Source: Candidatus Pantoea soli (GTDB taxonomy: Bacteria; Pseudomonadota; Gammaproteobacteria; Enterobacterales; Enterobacteriaceae). Taken from it: a stretch of DNA of 64,000 bases. The notes beneath the pieces were generated by a model that saw nothing but the letters and a program-made list of their open reading frames with translations, was not told where the DNA came from and did no database searches. The position numbers and the translations under genes were made by a program. The DNA lies in the NCBI RefSeq assembly GCF_007833795.1, contig NZ_CP032702.1, forward strand, positions 3,694,529-3,758,528, written 5' to 3'. The first letter of the stretch is position 1; each line of letters starts with the position of its first letter. This document shows, piece after piece, positions 23,735 to 34,574 of this stretch.

Positions 23735-25239
23735 ACGACTAAATCCTCACTGTGTTGCTTACCGACTGCCGCCGCCATCAGGGATTCCTGGGTAGCCTGC
23801 TCGCGGGAAAATTCGCCACTCAGGTGGCCTTCATGCATCACCAGGATGCGGTCACTCATGCCCAGCACTTCCGGCATTTCTGACGACACCAGAATGATGC
23901 TCAGCCCTTCGGCTTTAAACTGGTTAATCAGCTGATAAATTTCTTTTTTTGCTCCAACGTCCACGCCGCGCGTTGGCTCATCAAGGATCAGCACATCCGG
24001 CCGCGTCATCAGACCGCGCGCAATGGCCACTTTCTGCTGGTTTCCGCCGGAAAGCAGGCCAATCGGCTGCATCATAGACGGGGTTTTGACGTTAAACAGG
24101 CGGATAAAATCGCCCACTGCCAGCTGCTCTTCGGCATGTTTCAGGCGGCCATCGCCGCGGCTGAAGTAGCGCAGCGCAGTAAGCGACATGTTCTCTTTGA
24201 CCGACATGCCAAGCACCAGACCATCACGCTTGCGGTCTTCGGAGATGTAGACGATGCCGCAGGCCAGGCCATCCTGCGGTGAACGCGTGATAATATCGCG
24301 ACCGTTGAGCGTCACTTTGCCGTGTGTACGCGGCAGCGCGCCGTACAGCACTTTCATCAGCTCGGTGCGTCCGGCGCCCATCAGGCCGGAAATCCCCAGA
24401 ATTTCACCTTTACGCAGGGTAAAACTGACATTGTCCACGCCGGGGCCGCTCAGGTTTTCCACCTTCAGACGGATATCGCCCGGGGCTTGATCGATATGCG
24501 GATACTGATCCTCCAGCTTGCGGCCAACCATCATCTCGATCAGGCTCTCTTCGCTCAGATCGCTTACCGCGCGCTCGGCAATAAACTGGCCATCGCGAAA
24601 GACGGTCACGTCATCACAAATCTCGAAAATCTCTTTCATGCGATGCGAGATATACACGATGCCGCAGCCCTGCGCTTTCAACTCGTTAATCACCCGAAAC
24701 AGTGACAGCGTTTCGGTATCGGTCAGGGCATCGGTCGGTTCATCCATGATGATGACCTGCGATTTAAAGCTGAGCACTTTGGCGATTTCCACCATCTGCT
24801 GGTCGCCAATCGACAGATCACCCACCAGCTTATGGCTGCTGAAACGCAGATTCAGACGCTTCAGCAATGCCTCTGCTTCGGCATGCATCTTTTTCCAGTC
24901 GATACGGCCAAAGCGGTTAACCCATTCACGGCCGAGAAAAATGTTCTCTGCCACGCTGAGTTGCGGGATCAGGTTCAGCTCCTGATGGATAATGCCGATA
25001 CCCGCTTCCTGAGACGCTTTCGGCCCGGAGAAGGTGACTTCGTTACCCAGCCAGCGCAGCGAACCGGCGTCCCGGCTGTAGATGCCGGTCAGCACTTTCA
25101 TCATGGTGGATTTGCCGGCGCCATTTTCGCCTACCAGCGCCATCACCCGGCCGGGATAAACCGCCAGCGAAGCCCCATTCAGCGCTTTCACGCCAGGAAA
25201 CGCTTTTTCAATCCCCGAGAGTTGCAATAACGGTTGCAT
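23731..25239 (-). CDS. rbsA: Ribose ABC transporter ATP-binding protein
   Basis: Double-domain ATPase of 502 aa. The N-terminal half has Walker A GENGAGKS (37-44), signature [13 protein letters not shown] and Walker [11 protein letters not shown]. The C-terminal half has the degenerate nucleotide site typical of CUT2 ([12 protein letters not shown]) and signature [15 protein letters not shown]. It energises RbsC and is co-transcribed with rbsD upstream (7-bp gap). Confidence 0.98.
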   Translation of the reverse strand: MQPLLQLSGIEKAFPGVKALNGASLAVYPGRVMALVGENGAGKSTMMKVLTGIYSRDAGSLRWLGNEVTFSGPKASQEAGIGIIHQELNLIPQLSVAENIFLGREWVNRFGRIDWKKMHAEAEALLKRLNLRFSSHKLVGDLSIGDQQMVEIAKVLSFKSQVIIMDEPTDALTDTETLSLFRVINELKAQGCGIVYISHRMKEIFEICDDVTVFRDGQFIAERAVSDLSEESLIEMMVGRKLEDQYPHIDQAPGDIRLKVENLSGPGVDNVSFTLRKGEILGISGLMGAGRTELMKVLYGALPRTHGKVTLNGRDIITRSPQDGLACGIVYISEDRKRDGLVLGMSVKENMSLTALRYFSRGDGRLKHAEEQLAVGDFIRLFNVKTPSMMQPIGLLSGGNQQKVAIARGLMTRPDVLILDEPTRGVDVGAKKEIYQLINQFKAEGLSIILVSSEMPEVLGMSDRILVMHEGHLSGEFSREQATQESLMAAAVGKQHSEDLVV

Positions 25240-25246
25240 AGCGGCC

Positions 25247-25666
25247 TCAGAATGTGACGCCCGCGCTCAGGATGACATTCGCATACGGAGAGCACTCTCC
25301 GCTGCGAATGACCGCCTGACTGCGCTGAGTATGTTGTTTGAACTGTTCATGGCTGGTGTAACTGATGGTGATGCGATTTCCCTGGTGCTGTTGCAAGGCT
25401 TCGAGCACGGCGAGCAGCTGGTTGTGGAGCGCCGGATTATGCTGCTGAATCTCTTCGGCAATCAGTGCGCTTTCTACCTGCATCTCCTGCGTGATGACGT
25501 TCACCACCTGGATGAAATCGGGCGTTCCCGGCGTCAGCGCCAGATCGATGCGCTGGGGCCCTGCCGGAATCGGCAAACCGGCATCGGCAATTGTCAGCGT
25601 ATCGGTATGCCCGAGACGGGCAATCACATGCGAGACTTCAGCGTTCAGTAAGCGACCTTTTTTCAT
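25247..25666 (-). CDS. rbsD: D-ribose pyranase
   Basis: Interconverts the beta-pyranose and furanose forms of ribose so that ribokinase can use it. It is 139 aa, equal to E. coli. It starts MKKGRLLN, contains the catalytic His region [18 protein letters not shown] and ends [14 protein letters not shown]. The open frame continues to 25726 across the operator, so the ATG at 25666 after GTGGAG is preferred. First gene of the operon. Confidence 0.97.
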   Translation of the reverse strand: MKKGRLLNAEVSHVIARLGHTDTLTIADAGLPIPAGPQRIDLALTPGTPDFIQVVNVITQEMQVESALIAEEIQQHNPALHNQLLAVLEALQQHQGNRITISYTSHEQFKQHTQRSQAVIRSGECSPYANVILSAGVTF

Positions 25667-25680
25667 TTCTTCCACTCCAC

Positions 25681-25696
25681 AGCGAAACGTTTCGCT
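25681..25696. promoter_or_regulatory. RbsR operator 1
   Basis: AGCGAAACGTTTCGCT is a perfect 16-bp palindrome just downstream of the deduced rbs start site, the position of the E. coli RbsR operator. The -10 TATACA (minus strand, 25706-25711) lies directly upstream. Confidence 0.88.
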
Positions 25697-25760
25697 GTCC
25701 GGGAGTGTATAAAATGCGTGCGGCAACTCAATCGCGGTATCACGGAAATGTGATCGCTAT

Positions 25761-25772
25761 CGAAACGTTTCG
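25761..25772. promoter_or_regulatory. RbsR operator-like palindrome 2
   Basis: CGAAACGTTTCG, identical to the core of operator 1, centred 78 bp upstream of it. A TGTGA half-site (25749-25753) next to it may be part of a CRP site. Two operators flanking the promoter would allow a repression loop. Confidence 0.7.
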
Positions 25773-25993
25773 CTTACCGTGGCAGAAATTTGCGTTTGGT
25801 ACGCTGATGCAGCGCTGAAGCGACAGCCACCGGGCGTGAGGGAACCGATTGGACAAAGGCGTATAGCGACTGCCGGACCAGAGGCAAACCGGCAGCGCAA
25901 CAGGTTTGCCGCGGGTGAAGAACGTGGCGCGGCATGCGCCTGACGTTCAGCTGCAGAGGGCGCGCGTCACCCTGAAAGCGTGACACGCGGACA

Positions 25994-27862
25994 TCAGATT
26001 TCGACCTGGGTGCCCAGCTCGATAACGCGGTTTGGCGGGATCTCAAACTGATCGGGCGCGCGCAGGGCATTGCGCTGCAGAGCAAGGAACAGTTTGCCGC
26101 GCAGACGCAGATACCACGGCCGTTTGCCGATGATCAGCGATTCATGCGACATAAAGAATGACGTTTCCATCATGCGGCAGTTCAGACCTTCCAGGCCGCA
26201 GCGGTGGAAAATCTCTTCTACATTTGGCGTCTCACGCCAGCCATAACTTGCCACCACGCGCCAGAAGGTCGGCGACAGCTGCTCAATGGTTACGCGACGT
26301 ACGTTGTGCACGTAAGGTGCATCTTCGGTACGAAGCGTCAGCAGCACCACGCGCTCATGCAGCACTTTGTTGTGCTTGAGGTTATGCAGCATGGCAAAAG
26401 GAATGACATTCAGCGCCCGCGACATATACACCGCCGTTCCCGGCACGCGTACCGGCGGCGATTTTTCCAGTGAGGCAATCATCGCCTCCAGAGAGTTGCC
26501 GTGCTCGTGCATGCGACGCAGCAGGCGGAAGCGCTCGCTTTTCCAGGTCGTCATGATGATGAACATCATCAGCGCCAGCGTCAGCGGCAGCCAGCCACCG
26601 GAGAACACTTTGATCAGGTTTGCTGAGAACAGAGAAACGTCAATGCACAGCATCCCCAGCAGGATCAGCAGCACCAGATAGCGGTTCCAGTGCCAGTTCT
26701 GAATCGCCACCGTGGCACAGAGAATGGCGGTCAGCACCATGGTGCCCGTTACCGCGATGCCGTAAGCGGCGGCAAGGTTGCTGGAGTGCTCAAAGCCGAC
26801 AATCACAATGACCACGGCGAAATAGAGCAGCCAGTTAATCACCGGGATATAAATCTGTCCCGACTCCTCTTCGGAGGTGTGCACGATACGCATCGGCGGC
26901 AGATAGCCCAGACGCACCGCCTGGCGCGTCAGCGAGAACACGCCGGAGATCACCGCCTGCGAGGCAATGACCGTGGCTAACGTCGCCAGAATCAGCATCG
27001 GAATCAGCATCCAGTCCGGTGCCAGCAGAAAGAAGGGGTTTTTGATCGCTTCCGGATGCAGCAGCAGCAGCGCACCCTGACCAAAATAGTTCAGCACCAG
27101 CGACGGCAGCACCACCACGAACCACGCCAGGCGAATCGGGAATTTACCGAAGTGGCCCATATCGGCATAGAGTGCCTCCACCCCGGTAATCGCCAGTACT
27201 ACCGCGCCCAGCGCAAAGAACGAAACGGTTTTGTACTGCACAAAGAAATGCAGCGCCCAGTAAGGATTCATCGCGTGCAGCACATCCGGATTACCGGCAA
27301 TGCTGCGGGCGCCGAGCACGGCCAGCACGATAAACCACAGCAGCATAACCGGCGCGAACAGCTTGCCGACAATGCCGGTGCCGTGTTTCTGGATGATAAA
27401 CAACAGCGTCAGAACGGCAATGGCCAGCGGCACAATATAGGTATCAAGGCTGGGCGCGGCTATCTCCAGCCCTTCAATGGCGGAGAGCACGGAAACGGCC
27501 GGGGTGATCACCACTTCGCCGTAGAAGAAGCTGCCGCCGATCAGACCCATGATCACCAGTATCGCGGTGGCACGTGCGCCGGTATTGCGGCCTGCCAGTG
27601 ACATCAGGGTCAGAATGCCGCCTTCGCCGGCGTTATCTGCGCGCATCACATAGCTAATGTACTTCAGCGAGACCACCAGAATCAGCAGCCAGAAAATCAG
27701 CGAAAGAAAGCCAAAGACGGCTTCGCGTTCTACGCCAAAACCGAACTGACCAGAGAGACATTCACGCAAGGTGTAGAGCGGGCTGGTACCGATATCGCCA
27801 TACACCACGCCAATCGCGGCCAGTGTGACTGCGCCAAGGGACTGTTTCTTATCCGAGCTCAT
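25994..27862 (-). CDS. kup: Low-affinity potassium uptake permease Kup (TrkD)
   Basis: H+-coupled K+ importer of 622 aa, as in E. coli. The N-terminal family motif [15 protein letters not shown] is followed by about 12 membrane helices (to about 440) and a cytoplasmic C-terminal domain. Essential transport-path residues of the family lie in the GGEGG-like segment [14 protein letters not shown]. It is divergent from ravA. Confidence 0.98.
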   Translation of the reverse strand: MSSDKKQSLGAVTLAAIGVVYGDIGTSPLYTLRECLSGQFGFGVEREAVFGFLSLIFWLLILVVSLKYISYVMRADNAGEGGILTLMSLAGRNTGARATAILVIMGLIGGSFFYGEVVITPAVSVLSAIEGLEIAAPSLDTYIVPLAIAVLTLLFIIQKHGTGIVGKLFAPVMLLWFIVLAVLGARSIAGNPDVLHAMNPYWALHFFVQYKTVSFFALGAVVLAITGVEALYADMGHFGKFPIRLAWFVVVLPSLVLNYFGQGALLLLHPEAIKNPFFLLAPDWMLIPMLILATLATVIASQAVISGVFSLTRQAVRLGYLPPMRIVHTSEEESGQIYIPVINWLLYFAVVIVIVGFEHSSNLAAAYGIAVTGTMVLTAILCATVAIQNWHWNRYLVLLILLGMLCIDVSLFSANLIKVFSGGWLPLTLALMMFIIMTTWKSERFRLLRRMHEHGNSLEAMIASLEKSPPVRVPGTAVYMSRALNVIPFAMLHNLKHNKVLHERVVLLTLRTEDAPYVHNVRRVTIEQLSPTFWRVVASYGWRETPNVEEIFHRCGLEGLNCRMMETSFFMSHESLIIGKRPWYLRLRGKLFLALQRNALRAPDQFEIPPNRVIELGTQVEI

Positions 27863-28155
27863 AAGTTGTCTTTAGTTGGAGCCGCGCAGGCAGTTGCCCG
27901 GCGCTCAGATCATCAAAAAGCGCACAGTATGCACATATTCCCGGAAAATCCTACTTTTAGCCGGTGACGGACTGACGTCCATCCCGCCTTTTTTCGCCAC
28001 CAATCGCGGCAAAAAGCCATCAGAAACCGCAATCTGACGCGCTTCAACCTTCTGAAACAAAAAAGCTGACGGCTATCAACGCATTCGCGCATGATAATCA
28101 GTAGAGTAATGCGTTCGCCAGAATATGTCGGCACCAGAATCAGAAGGACAATGAT
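27863..28155. other. Divergent kup/ravA intergenic region
   Basis: About 290 bp holding the promoters of both genes. I see no convincing sigma70 pair. An imperfect inverted repeat, CGCATT...AATGCG, lies at about 28078-28115. No gene is supported. Confidence 0.5.
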
Positions 28156-29658
28156 GTGATTATGGCTCAACCCCATCTTTTGGCAGAAAGAATTTCTCGC
28201 CTGAGTAATGCCCTGGAGAAAGGGCTGTACGAACGGCACCATGCCATTCGTCTCTGCCTGCTGGCTGCGCTCAGCGGCGAAAGCGTCTTTTTGCTTGGGC
28301 CGCCTGGCATTGCCAAAAGCCTGATTGCCCGCCGCCTGAAATACGCCTTCCAGCATGCCCGCGCGTTTGAATACCTGATGACCCGTTTCTCTACCCCGGA
28401 AGAAGTTTTTGGTCCGCTGTCGATCCAGGCGCTGAAAGATGAAGGCCGCTACCAGCGTCTGACCAAAGGCTATTTGCCTGATGCAGAAATCGTGTTTCTG
28501 GATGAGATCTGGAAAGCCGGGCCGGCCATCCTTAATACGCTGCTGACCGCTATCAACGAACGCCGCTTCCGCAATGGTGATTGCGAAGAGAAGATCCCTA
28601 TGCGCCTGCTGGTCACGGCCTCTAATGAACTGCCGGAAGCTGACAGCGGCCTTGAAGCGCTGTATGACCGTATGCTGATCCGGCTGTGGCTCGACAATGT
28701 GCATGAGAAGCAGAACTTCCGCAGTATGCTGACCCACCAGCAGGATGAGAACGACAATCCGGTGACGGATGCGCTCTGTATCAGCGATGAAGAGTATCAC
28801 CAGTGGCAAAAAGGCATCAGCCAGGTCAGCCTGCCGGATCACGTGTTTGAGCTGATCTACCAGCTGCGCCAGCAGCTGGAAAACCTGCCCGATGCGCCGT
28901 ACATCTCCGACCGCCGCTGGAAAAAGGCCATCCATCTGCTGCAGGCCAGCGCGTTTTACAGCGGCCGCACCGCCATCGCGCCAATTGACCTGATCCTGCT
29001 GAAAGATTGTCTGTGGCACGATGTGGCTTCCATGCAACTGCTGGATCGCGAAATCGACGCGCTGATGACACAGCACGCCTGGCAGCAGCAATCGATGCTG
29101 CACAAACTGCAGCAGATCAAGGCGCGCCGGCTGGCGCTGCAACAGCAGCAGAGCGTGGCCCAGGCGCTGACGCTGGAGAAGCACAGCGGCATGTTCAGCC
29201 GCAAACCGCACTATGAACTGCCGGCCACCCTCACCGACGAGCAGCTGACGCTGATGCTGCAGCAGCCGCTGACGCTGCATGATATGCAGGTGACGCACGT
29301 GCTGATTGGCCGCGAAGCGCTGAATCAGTGGCTGCTAAAAGGCGGGGAGATACGCGGCAAGCTTAACGGGATTGGTTTTGCGCAAACGCTGGATCTGCTG
29401 GTGGATACGCATCACTGTCTGACGCTGCGCGACGTCAGCCTGCAGTCCACGCGCCTGACGCTGCCGGGTGCCGCCAGCACCCGCGATGTGCCGCAGGAGA
29501 TTGTCGACGAATATGAAGCACTGGAGGCGCAGCTACGCGCGCAGCGGACGCTGTTCAGCCAGCATCAGCGCTGTCTGTTTATCAGTGATGACTGGCTGGC
29601 GCGGGTAGAAACCAGCCTGCAGGACGTGGCGGAACAGCTGAAACAGGCAAGAAAATGA
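28156..29658 (+). CDS. ravA: MoxR-type AAA+ ATPase RavA
   Basis: Hexameric ATPase that binds lysine decarboxylase LdcI and works with ViaA on respiratory complexes. It is 500 aa (498 in E. coli). Walker A is GPPGIAKS, Walker [10 protein letters not shown] and sensor 1 [10 protein letters not shown]-terminal LARA-type region follows the AAA+ module. AAGGA lies 7 nt before a GTG at 28156. An in-frame ATG at 28162 would give the shorter MAQPHLL start but is 13 nt away. It overlaps viaA by ATGA. Confidence 0.97.
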   Translation: MIMAQPHLLAERISRLSNALEKGLYERHHAIRLCLLAALSGESVFLLGPPGIAKSLIARRLKYAFQHARAFEYLMTRFSTPEEVFGPLSIQALKDEGRYQRLTKGYLPDAEIVFLDEIWKAGPAILNTLLTAINERRFRNGDCEEKIPMRLLVTASNELPEADSGLEALYDRMLIRLWLDNVHEKQNFRSMLTHQQDENDNPVTDALCISDEEYHQWQKGISQVSLPDHVFELIYQLRQQLENLPDAPYISDRRWKKAIHLLQASAFYSGRTAIAPIDLILLKDCLWHDVASMQLLDREIDALMTQHAWQQQSMLHKLQQIKARRLALQQQQSVAQALTLEKHSGMFSRKPHYELPATLTDEQLTLMLQQPLTLHDMQVTHVLIGREALNQWLLKGGEIRGKLNGIGFAQTLDLLVDTHHCLTLRDVSLQSTRLTLPGAASTRDVPQEIVDEYEALEAQLRAQRTLFSQHQRCLFISDDWLARVETSLQDVAEQLKQARK

Positions 29659-31115
29659 TTTCGCTGGACGCGCTGAGTACGCTGCTGTCGGTTGGCGAAA
29701 GCGAGCTGATCGAAGAGCTGATGCTGGCGCTGCTGGCGTCACCGCAGCTGGCGCTGTTTTTTGAAAAATTCCCGCGCCTGAAGCAGGCGATGCTGCGCGA
29801 TCTGCCACGCTGGCGCGCGGAAATAGCCGAACAAATCAAAACCACGCCGGTGCCGGCAGCGCTGGCACAGGAGTTTCAGCTGTTTCAGCACATGCAGCTG
29901 CTCAGCAGCGCGGCGTTCAGTCAGCAGCTGCCGGTCATCATGGCGCAGCTGAAAACGCTGCCCTCTCCCTTCACCGAAGAAGCCAGCCGGTTACTGCTGC
30001 ATACAGAAAGCCACCAGCTCAGCAATGCGCAGCATACGCTGTTTCTGCAGCGCTGGCGGCTGAGCCTGACTCTGCAAACGCTGACACTCAACGAAAGCGT
30101 GCTGGAAGCGCAGCGGGAACGCCTGATGGCCGAACTGCAGCAGCGCATGGCGATCAGCGGGCAACTGGCGCCGGTACTGACCGATGACGATGAATCTGCC
30201 GCCGGCCGCTTATGGGATCTGAGCAAGGCGCCGCTGCAAAAGGGCGATTATCAGCTGATTGTGCAGTACGGTGATTTTCTTGCCCGCCAGCCGGAACTGA
30301 TGAAGCTGGCGCAGCAGCTGGGGCGCAGTCGCGAAGCCAAATCGGTGCCGTCACAGGATGCACCGCCGGAGGCTTTCCACCAGCTGGTGCGCGAACCGGA
30401 TAACGTTCCGGAAGAGGTCAGCGGCATTCATCAGAGCAGTGACGTGCTGCGCCTGCTGCCTCCGGAACTGGCGGCGCTGAGCATCAGCGAGCTGGAACTG
30501 GAATTTTACCGCCGTCTGGTGGAGAAGCGGCTGCTGACTTACCGCCTGCAGGGCGATGCGTGGCATGAAAAAGTGTCGCTGCGCCCGGTCAGTCACCAGC
30601 AGCATGAAGAACAACCGCGCGGGCCTTTCATCGTCTGTGTCGATACCTCCGGTTCTATGGGTGGCTTCAACGAACGCTGCGCCAAGGCATTTTGTCTGGC
30701 ATTGCTGAAGGTGGCGCTGGCGGATCGGCGCCGCTGCTACATCATGCTGTTTGCCCATGAGGTGATTGGCTATGAGCTGACGGCCGATAACGGAATTGAA
30801 CAGGCAATTCGCTTTCTCAGCCAGCGCTTTCGCGGCGGCACCGATCTGGCAGCCTGCCTGAGCGCCGTGGTGCAGCGCATGGAAGGCAGCCAGTGGCAGG
30901 AAGCCGATGCGGTGATCGTGTCGGATTTTATCGCGCAGCGTCTGCCGGATGAGATTGTCACCCGCATCAAACAGCGTCAGCGTCAGCAGCAGCAGCGTTT
31001 TCATGCCGTTGCTATGTCTGCGCACGGCAAGCCGGGCATCCTGCGCATTTTCGATCACATCTGGCGCTTCGATACCGGCCTGAAAAGCCGCCTGCTCCGC
31101 CGCTGGCAGCGCTAA
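29655..31115 (+). CDS. viaA: VWA-domain protein ViaA, RavA partner
   Basis: 486 aa (483 in E. coli). The C-terminal von Willebrand A domain has the MIDAS motif DTSGSMGG and a threonine-containing second loop (FRGGTDLA); the N-terminus is helical. It stimulates RavA ATPase. The start overlaps the ravA stop. Confidence 0.97.
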   Translation: MISLDALSTLLSVGESELIEELMLALLASPQLALFFEKFPRLKQAMLRDLPRWRAEIAEQIKTTPVPAALAQEFQLFQHMQLLSSAAFSQQLPVIMAQLKTLPSPFTEEASRLLLHTESHQLSNAQHTLFLQRWRLSLTLQTLTLNESVLEAQRERLMAELQQRMAISGQLAPVLTDDDESAAGRLWDLSKAPLQKGDYQLIVQYGDFLARQPELMKLAQQLGRSREAKSVPSQDAPPEAFHQLVREPDNVPEEVSGIHQSSDVLRLLPPELAALSISELELEFYRRLVEKRLLTYRLQGDAWHEKVSLRPVSHQQHEEQPRGPFIVCVDTSGSMGGFNERCAKAFCLALLKVALADRRRCYIMLFAHEVIGYELTADNGIEQAIRFLSQRFRGGTDLAACLSAVVQRMEGSQWQEADAVIVSDFIAQRLPDEIVTRIKQRQRQQQQRFHAVAMSAHGKPGILRIFDHIWRFDTGLKSRLLRRWQR

Positions 31116-31138
31116 TTCATCGGGCAGAAATGCTTATT

Positions 31139-31147
31139 TGCTATAGT
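31139..31147 (+). promoter_or_regulatory. Extended -10 promoter candidate for ovoA
   Basis: TGCTATAGT, an extended -10 (TGN plus TATAGT), 40 bp before the ovoA GTG. No good -35 is seen. Confidence 0.5.
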
Positions 31148-31186
31148 GAATTACCCGCTGTGTTTATTCAGCTTACGGAGTTCACT

Positions 31187-33325
31187 GTGACAACCGCTCA
31201 ATCCTCAATTTCGCTGCCTGCCCCGACCCGTACCCTGCGCCTTTCGGGCGGTGACAGTGAGCAGAAACGCACCGAACTGCTGAACTATTTCACGCAGACC
31301 TGGCAGCTTTATGAAAGCCTGTTTGATTGCCTTGCCGACGACCGGGCCTGGTTCAGCAAGGCGATTTCGCTGCGTCATCCGCTGATTTTTTATTTTGGCC
31401 ACACCGCGACCTTTTACATTAATAAGCTGATGGCGGGCCGCTATCTGGAGTCGCGCGTTGACGATCGCATTGAAGCGATGATGGCGATTGGCGTGGATGA
31501 AATGAGCTGGGACGATCTGGACGACAGCCATTACGACTGGCCAACGGTGGAACAGGTGCGCGATTACCGCGGCAAGGTTAAAAGTATCGTCAGTGAATTT
31601 ATCCGCACCATGCCTCTGACGCTGCCGATCGACTGGGACAGCCCGGCGTGGGTCATCCTGATGGGCATTGAACACGAGCGGATCCATCTGGAAACCTCCA
31701 GCGTGCTGATCCGTCAGCTGCCGCTGGCGTGGGTTCAACCGCAGCCACACTGGCCGGCCTGCCCGCAGGCGCGACACGATCGCCTGACGGTACCGGAAAA
31801 TACGCTGGTAGCCATGCCGGGCGGTCCGATCCGGCAGGGCAAAACCGATGATACTTACGGCTGGGATAATGAATATGGCAGCCAGCGCAGCGAACTGAAA
31901 CCGTTCAAAGCCAGCAAAATGCTGGTCAGTAACGCCGAGTTTTACCGCTTTGTTGCTGCGGGTGGTTATAACGACGCACGCTGGTGGGATGATGAAGGCC
32001 GCGGCTGGCGTAAGTTTGCCGGTGCGCAGATGCCGGTGTTCTGGTGTGGCGATCTGCAGCAGCCCGATCGGCTCCGCCTGCGTCTGATGACAGAAGAAGT
32101 GCCCATGCCGTGGGACTGGCCAGCGGAAGTGAATCAGCTGGAGGCCGCTGCTTTCTGCCGCTGGCTGGCTGATGAGACCGGTACAGCGATTCAGCTGCCG
32201 TGCGAAGCGGAATGGCTGCAGCTGCGTGAACAGGTGACCGGCGATCAGCCCGACTGGACGGAAGCGCCGGGGAATATCAATCTTGCCTGGTGGGCCTCTT
32301 CCTGTCCGGTTGACCGCTTTGCTCAGGGGGATTTTTACGACATCGTGGGCAATGTCTGGCAGTGGACCACCACGCCGATCAATGGCTTTGAAGGATTCAG
32401 GGTGCACCCGCTTTATGACGACTTCTCAACGCCGACATTTGACGGCAAGCATACGCTGATCAAAGGCGGCAGCTGGATTTCAACCGGCAATGAAGCCCTG
32501 AAATCCTCGCGCTACGCTTTCCGGCGCCATTTTTTCCAGCATGCCGGCTTCCGCTATGTGGTCTCTTCCCATGAAGAGAATATGGCGCTGAACCCGTATG
32601 AAACGGACAGCATGGTGTCACAGTACCTCGATTTTCAGTACGGTCCGGTCTATTACGGCGTGCCGAATTATGCGGCAGCGCTGGTTGAGCGCCTGCTGCC
32701 GCACTGTACGCAACGCGGTGAAGCGCTGGACATTGGCTGCGCCACCGGGCGTGCCAGCTTTGAACTTGCGCGTCACTTCCGCGCCGTCACCGGGATGGAT
32801 TACTCGGCACGCTTTATTGATGTGGCGCTGCAGCTGACATCCGGTGAAGATTTCCGCTACGTCGTGCCGGAAGAGGGTGAGCTGGTGGAGTATCGTCAGG
32901 TACGGCTTAAGGCCTTTGGCTTCGATCCTGCGCTGGCGCAGCGCATTCAGTTTATGCAGGGCGATGCCTGCAACCTGAAACCGCAGCCGGATCGCTACGA
33001 TCTGGTGCTGGCGTCGAACCTGATTGATCGTCTGCGCCAGCCACAGCGCTTCCTGCAGGACATCACGCCGATGATTCGCACCGGTGGCCTGCTGGCCTTG
33101 TCTTCGCCGTACACCTGGCTGGAAGAGTTTACGCCAAAAGAGAACTGGCTGGGCGGCATCCGCGAGAATGGCGAAGCGCTGACGACGTATCAGGCACTGC
33201 AGCGTTTACTGCGTGATGCGTTTGAAGAAGTGGCCGCGCCTCAGGATGTGCCGTTCGTGATCCGCGAGACTGCCCGCAAGTTCCAGCACTCGCAGGCGCA
33301 GCTGACGCTGTGGCGTAAGCGTTAA
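31187..33325 (+). CDS. ovoA: 5-histidylcysteine sulfoxide synthase / N-methyltransferase (ovothiol synthase)
   Basis: Three-domain OvoA of 712 aa. A DinB-like helical domain supplies iron ligands: His72 (FGHTATFY) and the HX3HXE motif HERIHLE (His163, His167). A formylglycine-generating-enzyme-like domain (about 210-460) contains NVWQWTTTPI and KGGSW. A C-terminal SAM methyltransferase (about 468-712) has motif I ALDIGCATGRA. OvoA is a non-haem iron enzyme that couples cysteine to C5 of histidine; its C-terminal domain methylates the thiol-imidazole to ovothiol. The GTG start is chosen for ACGGAG at 6 nt. No ovoB-like PLP lyase gene is nearby. It occupies the asnA position of E. coli. Confidence 0.93.
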   Translation: MTTAQSSISLPAPTRTLRLSGGDSEQKRTELLNYFTQTWQLYESLFDCLADDRAWFSKAISLRHPLIFYFGHTATFYINKLMAGRYLESRVDDRIEAMMAIGVDEMSWDDLDDSHYDWPTVEQVRDYRGKVKSIVSEFIRTMPLTLPIDWDSPAWVILMGIEHERIHLETSSVLIRQLPLAWVQPQPHWPACPQARHDRLTVPENTLVAMPGGPIRQGKTDDTYGWDNEYGSQRSELKPFKASKMLVSNAEFYRFVAAGGYNDARWWDDEGRGWRKFAGAQMPVFWCGDLQQPDRLRLRLMTEEVPMPWDWPAEVNQLEAAAFCRWLADETGTAIQLPCEAEWLQLREQVTGDQPDWTEAPGNINLAWWASSCPVDRFAQGDFYDIVGNVWQWTTTPINGFEGFRVHPLYDDFSTPTFDGKHTLIKGGSWISTGNEALKSSRYAFRRHFFQHAGFRYVVSSHEENMALNPYETDSMVSQYLDFQYGPVYYGVPNYAAALVERLLPHCTQRGEALDIGCATGRASFELARHFRAVTGMDYSARFIDVALQLTSGEDFRYVVPEEGELVEYRQVRLKAFGFDPALAQRIQFMQGDACNLKPQPDRYDLVLASNLIDRLRQPQRFLQDITPMIRTGGLLALSSPYTWLEEFTPKENWLGGIRENGEALTTYQALQRLLRDAFEEVAAPQDVPFVIRETARKFQHSQAQLTLWRKR

Positions 33326-33431
33326 AAAAGCGTGCAGGCAGCGGCAGGTCCGCTGTCTGCGCCTTGCCTGTCCTGTCAATTTGCTGCACATTCTCCCTGT
33401 TCAGAGAAGACGACCCAAATGAGGATGGAGA

Positions 33432-33893
33432 ATGGCGGAACACCTGCAACTGGATAACCTGGATCGCGGCATTTTGAATGCGCTGCTGGAGAATGCACGC
33501 ACCGCTTATGCTGAACTGGCGAAGCAGTTCAACGTGAGTCCCGGTACCATTCATGTTCGCGTAGAGAAAATGCGCCAGGCCGGGATAATTCTCGGTACGC
33601 GCGTGGAGATCGATCCGCGTCAGCTGGGTTTCGATGTCTGCTGCTTTATTGGCATCATCCTGAAAAGCGCGCGCGACTACCCGGCCGCCCTCAGCAAGCT
33701 GGAAGCGCTGGACGAAGTTGTCGAAGCCTGGTACACCACCGGTCACTACAGCATCTTTATTAAGGTAATGTGCCGATCAATTGATGCGCTGCAACAGGTG
33801 CTGATCAACAAGATCCAGACCATTGACGAAATCCAGTCCACTGAGACCCTTATCTCGCTGCAAAACCCGATTATGCGGACCATCAAACCCTGA
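33432..33893 (+). CDS. asnC: Lrp/AsnC-family regulator AsnC
   Basis: 153 aa (152 in E. coli). The N-terminal helix-turn-helix is AELAKQFNVSPGTIHVRVEKM; the C-terminal RAM domain ends SLQNPIMRTIKP. In E. coli it is an asparagine-responsive activator of the neighbouring asnA and also affects mnmG/mioC. asnA is absent here, so its target must lie elsewhere. The ATG follows GGATGGAGA. Confidence 0.97.
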   Translation: MAEHLQLDNLDRGILNALLENARTAYAELAKQFNVSPGTIHVRVEKMRQAGIILGTRVEIDPRQLGFDVCCFIGIILKSARDYPAALSKLEALDEVVEAWYTTGHYSIFIKVMCRSIDALQQVLINKIQTIDEIQSTETLISLQNPIMRTIKP

Positions 33894-33981
33894 TCCTGCT
33901 TTTCCCTGTGCACAGACTTATCCCGGGCGGATCGCAGCAGCGATGCGCCTTGTCACCTGATGCTTTCTGTTATTAACCCTG

Positions 33982-33990
33982 TTTTCCACA
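33982..33990 (+). promoter_or_regulatory. DnaA box in the mioC promoter
   Basis: TTTTCCACA fits TT(A/T)TNCACA. It lies just upstream of a mioC promoter candidate (TGGATC, 17 bp, TACAAT at 33993-34021), so DnaA could repress mioC transcription that otherwise runs into oriC. Confidence 0.7.
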
Positions 33991-34047
33991 GGTGGATCAC
34001 GGCTTGATCACAGCGTACAATGCACGCCTTTAGCGCGGGAGAGCAGC

Positions 34048-34488
34048 ATGGCCGATATCACCTTAATCAGTGGCAGTACCCTTGGCAGCGCCGAATATGT
34101 CGCTGAACATCTGGAAGAAAAACTGCAGGAAGCCGGCTTCTCAACCAGCATGCTGCACGGCCCCGGGCTGGAAGAACTGCCGTTGCAGGGCGTCTGGCTG
34201 ATCGTTACTTCAACGCACGGTGCCGGTGAATTGCCTGATAACCTGCTGCCGCTCTATGAAGCCCTGCAGGAAACGCAGCCGGACCTTTCCGGCGTACGCT
34301 ATGGCGCGGTCGGTATCGGTAATCATGAATACGATCTGTTTTGCGGGGCCATCAAACTGCTGGATCAGCAGCTGACTCAGCTTGGCGCGCAACGCATTGG
34401 CGATCGTCTGGAGATCGACGTGCTGGAGCACGAGATTCCGGAAGATCCGGCAGAAGTGTGGGTTGCCGGCTGGCATCCGCAAATTTAA
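34048..34488 (+). CDS. mioC: Flavodoxin-like protein MioC
   Basis: 146-aa FMN-binding flavodoxin (147 in E. coli). The phosphate-binding loop is SGSTLGSAEYVAEHL at the N-terminus; the isoalloxazine loops are STHGAGELPDN and GNHEYDLFC. Reported to support biotin synthase in E. coli. It borders oriC and is transcribed towards it. Confidence 0.97.
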   Translation: MADITLISGSTLGSAEYVAEHLEEKLQEAGFSTSMLHGPGLEELPLQGVWLIVTSTHGAGELPDNLLPLYEALQETQPDLSGVRYGAVGIGNHEYDLFCGAIKLLDQQLTQLGAQRIGDRLEIDVLEHEIPEDPAEVWVAGWHPQI

Positions 34489-34574
34489 AGCGATCTTTTC
34501 ACGGTGCGGGATCGGGAATTTCTGTCGATCCCCAGAGGATTACGCTGTTTTAACGCGTTTTGATTGCGATTCTC

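Noticed and set aside
27913..29298. 461-codon minus-strand ORF
   Set aside because: Shadow of ravA; composition (His/Gln-rich) is that of an antisense frame.
31205..32407. 400-codon minus-strand ORF
   Set aside because: Antisense to ovoA, whose domains and motifs are complete.
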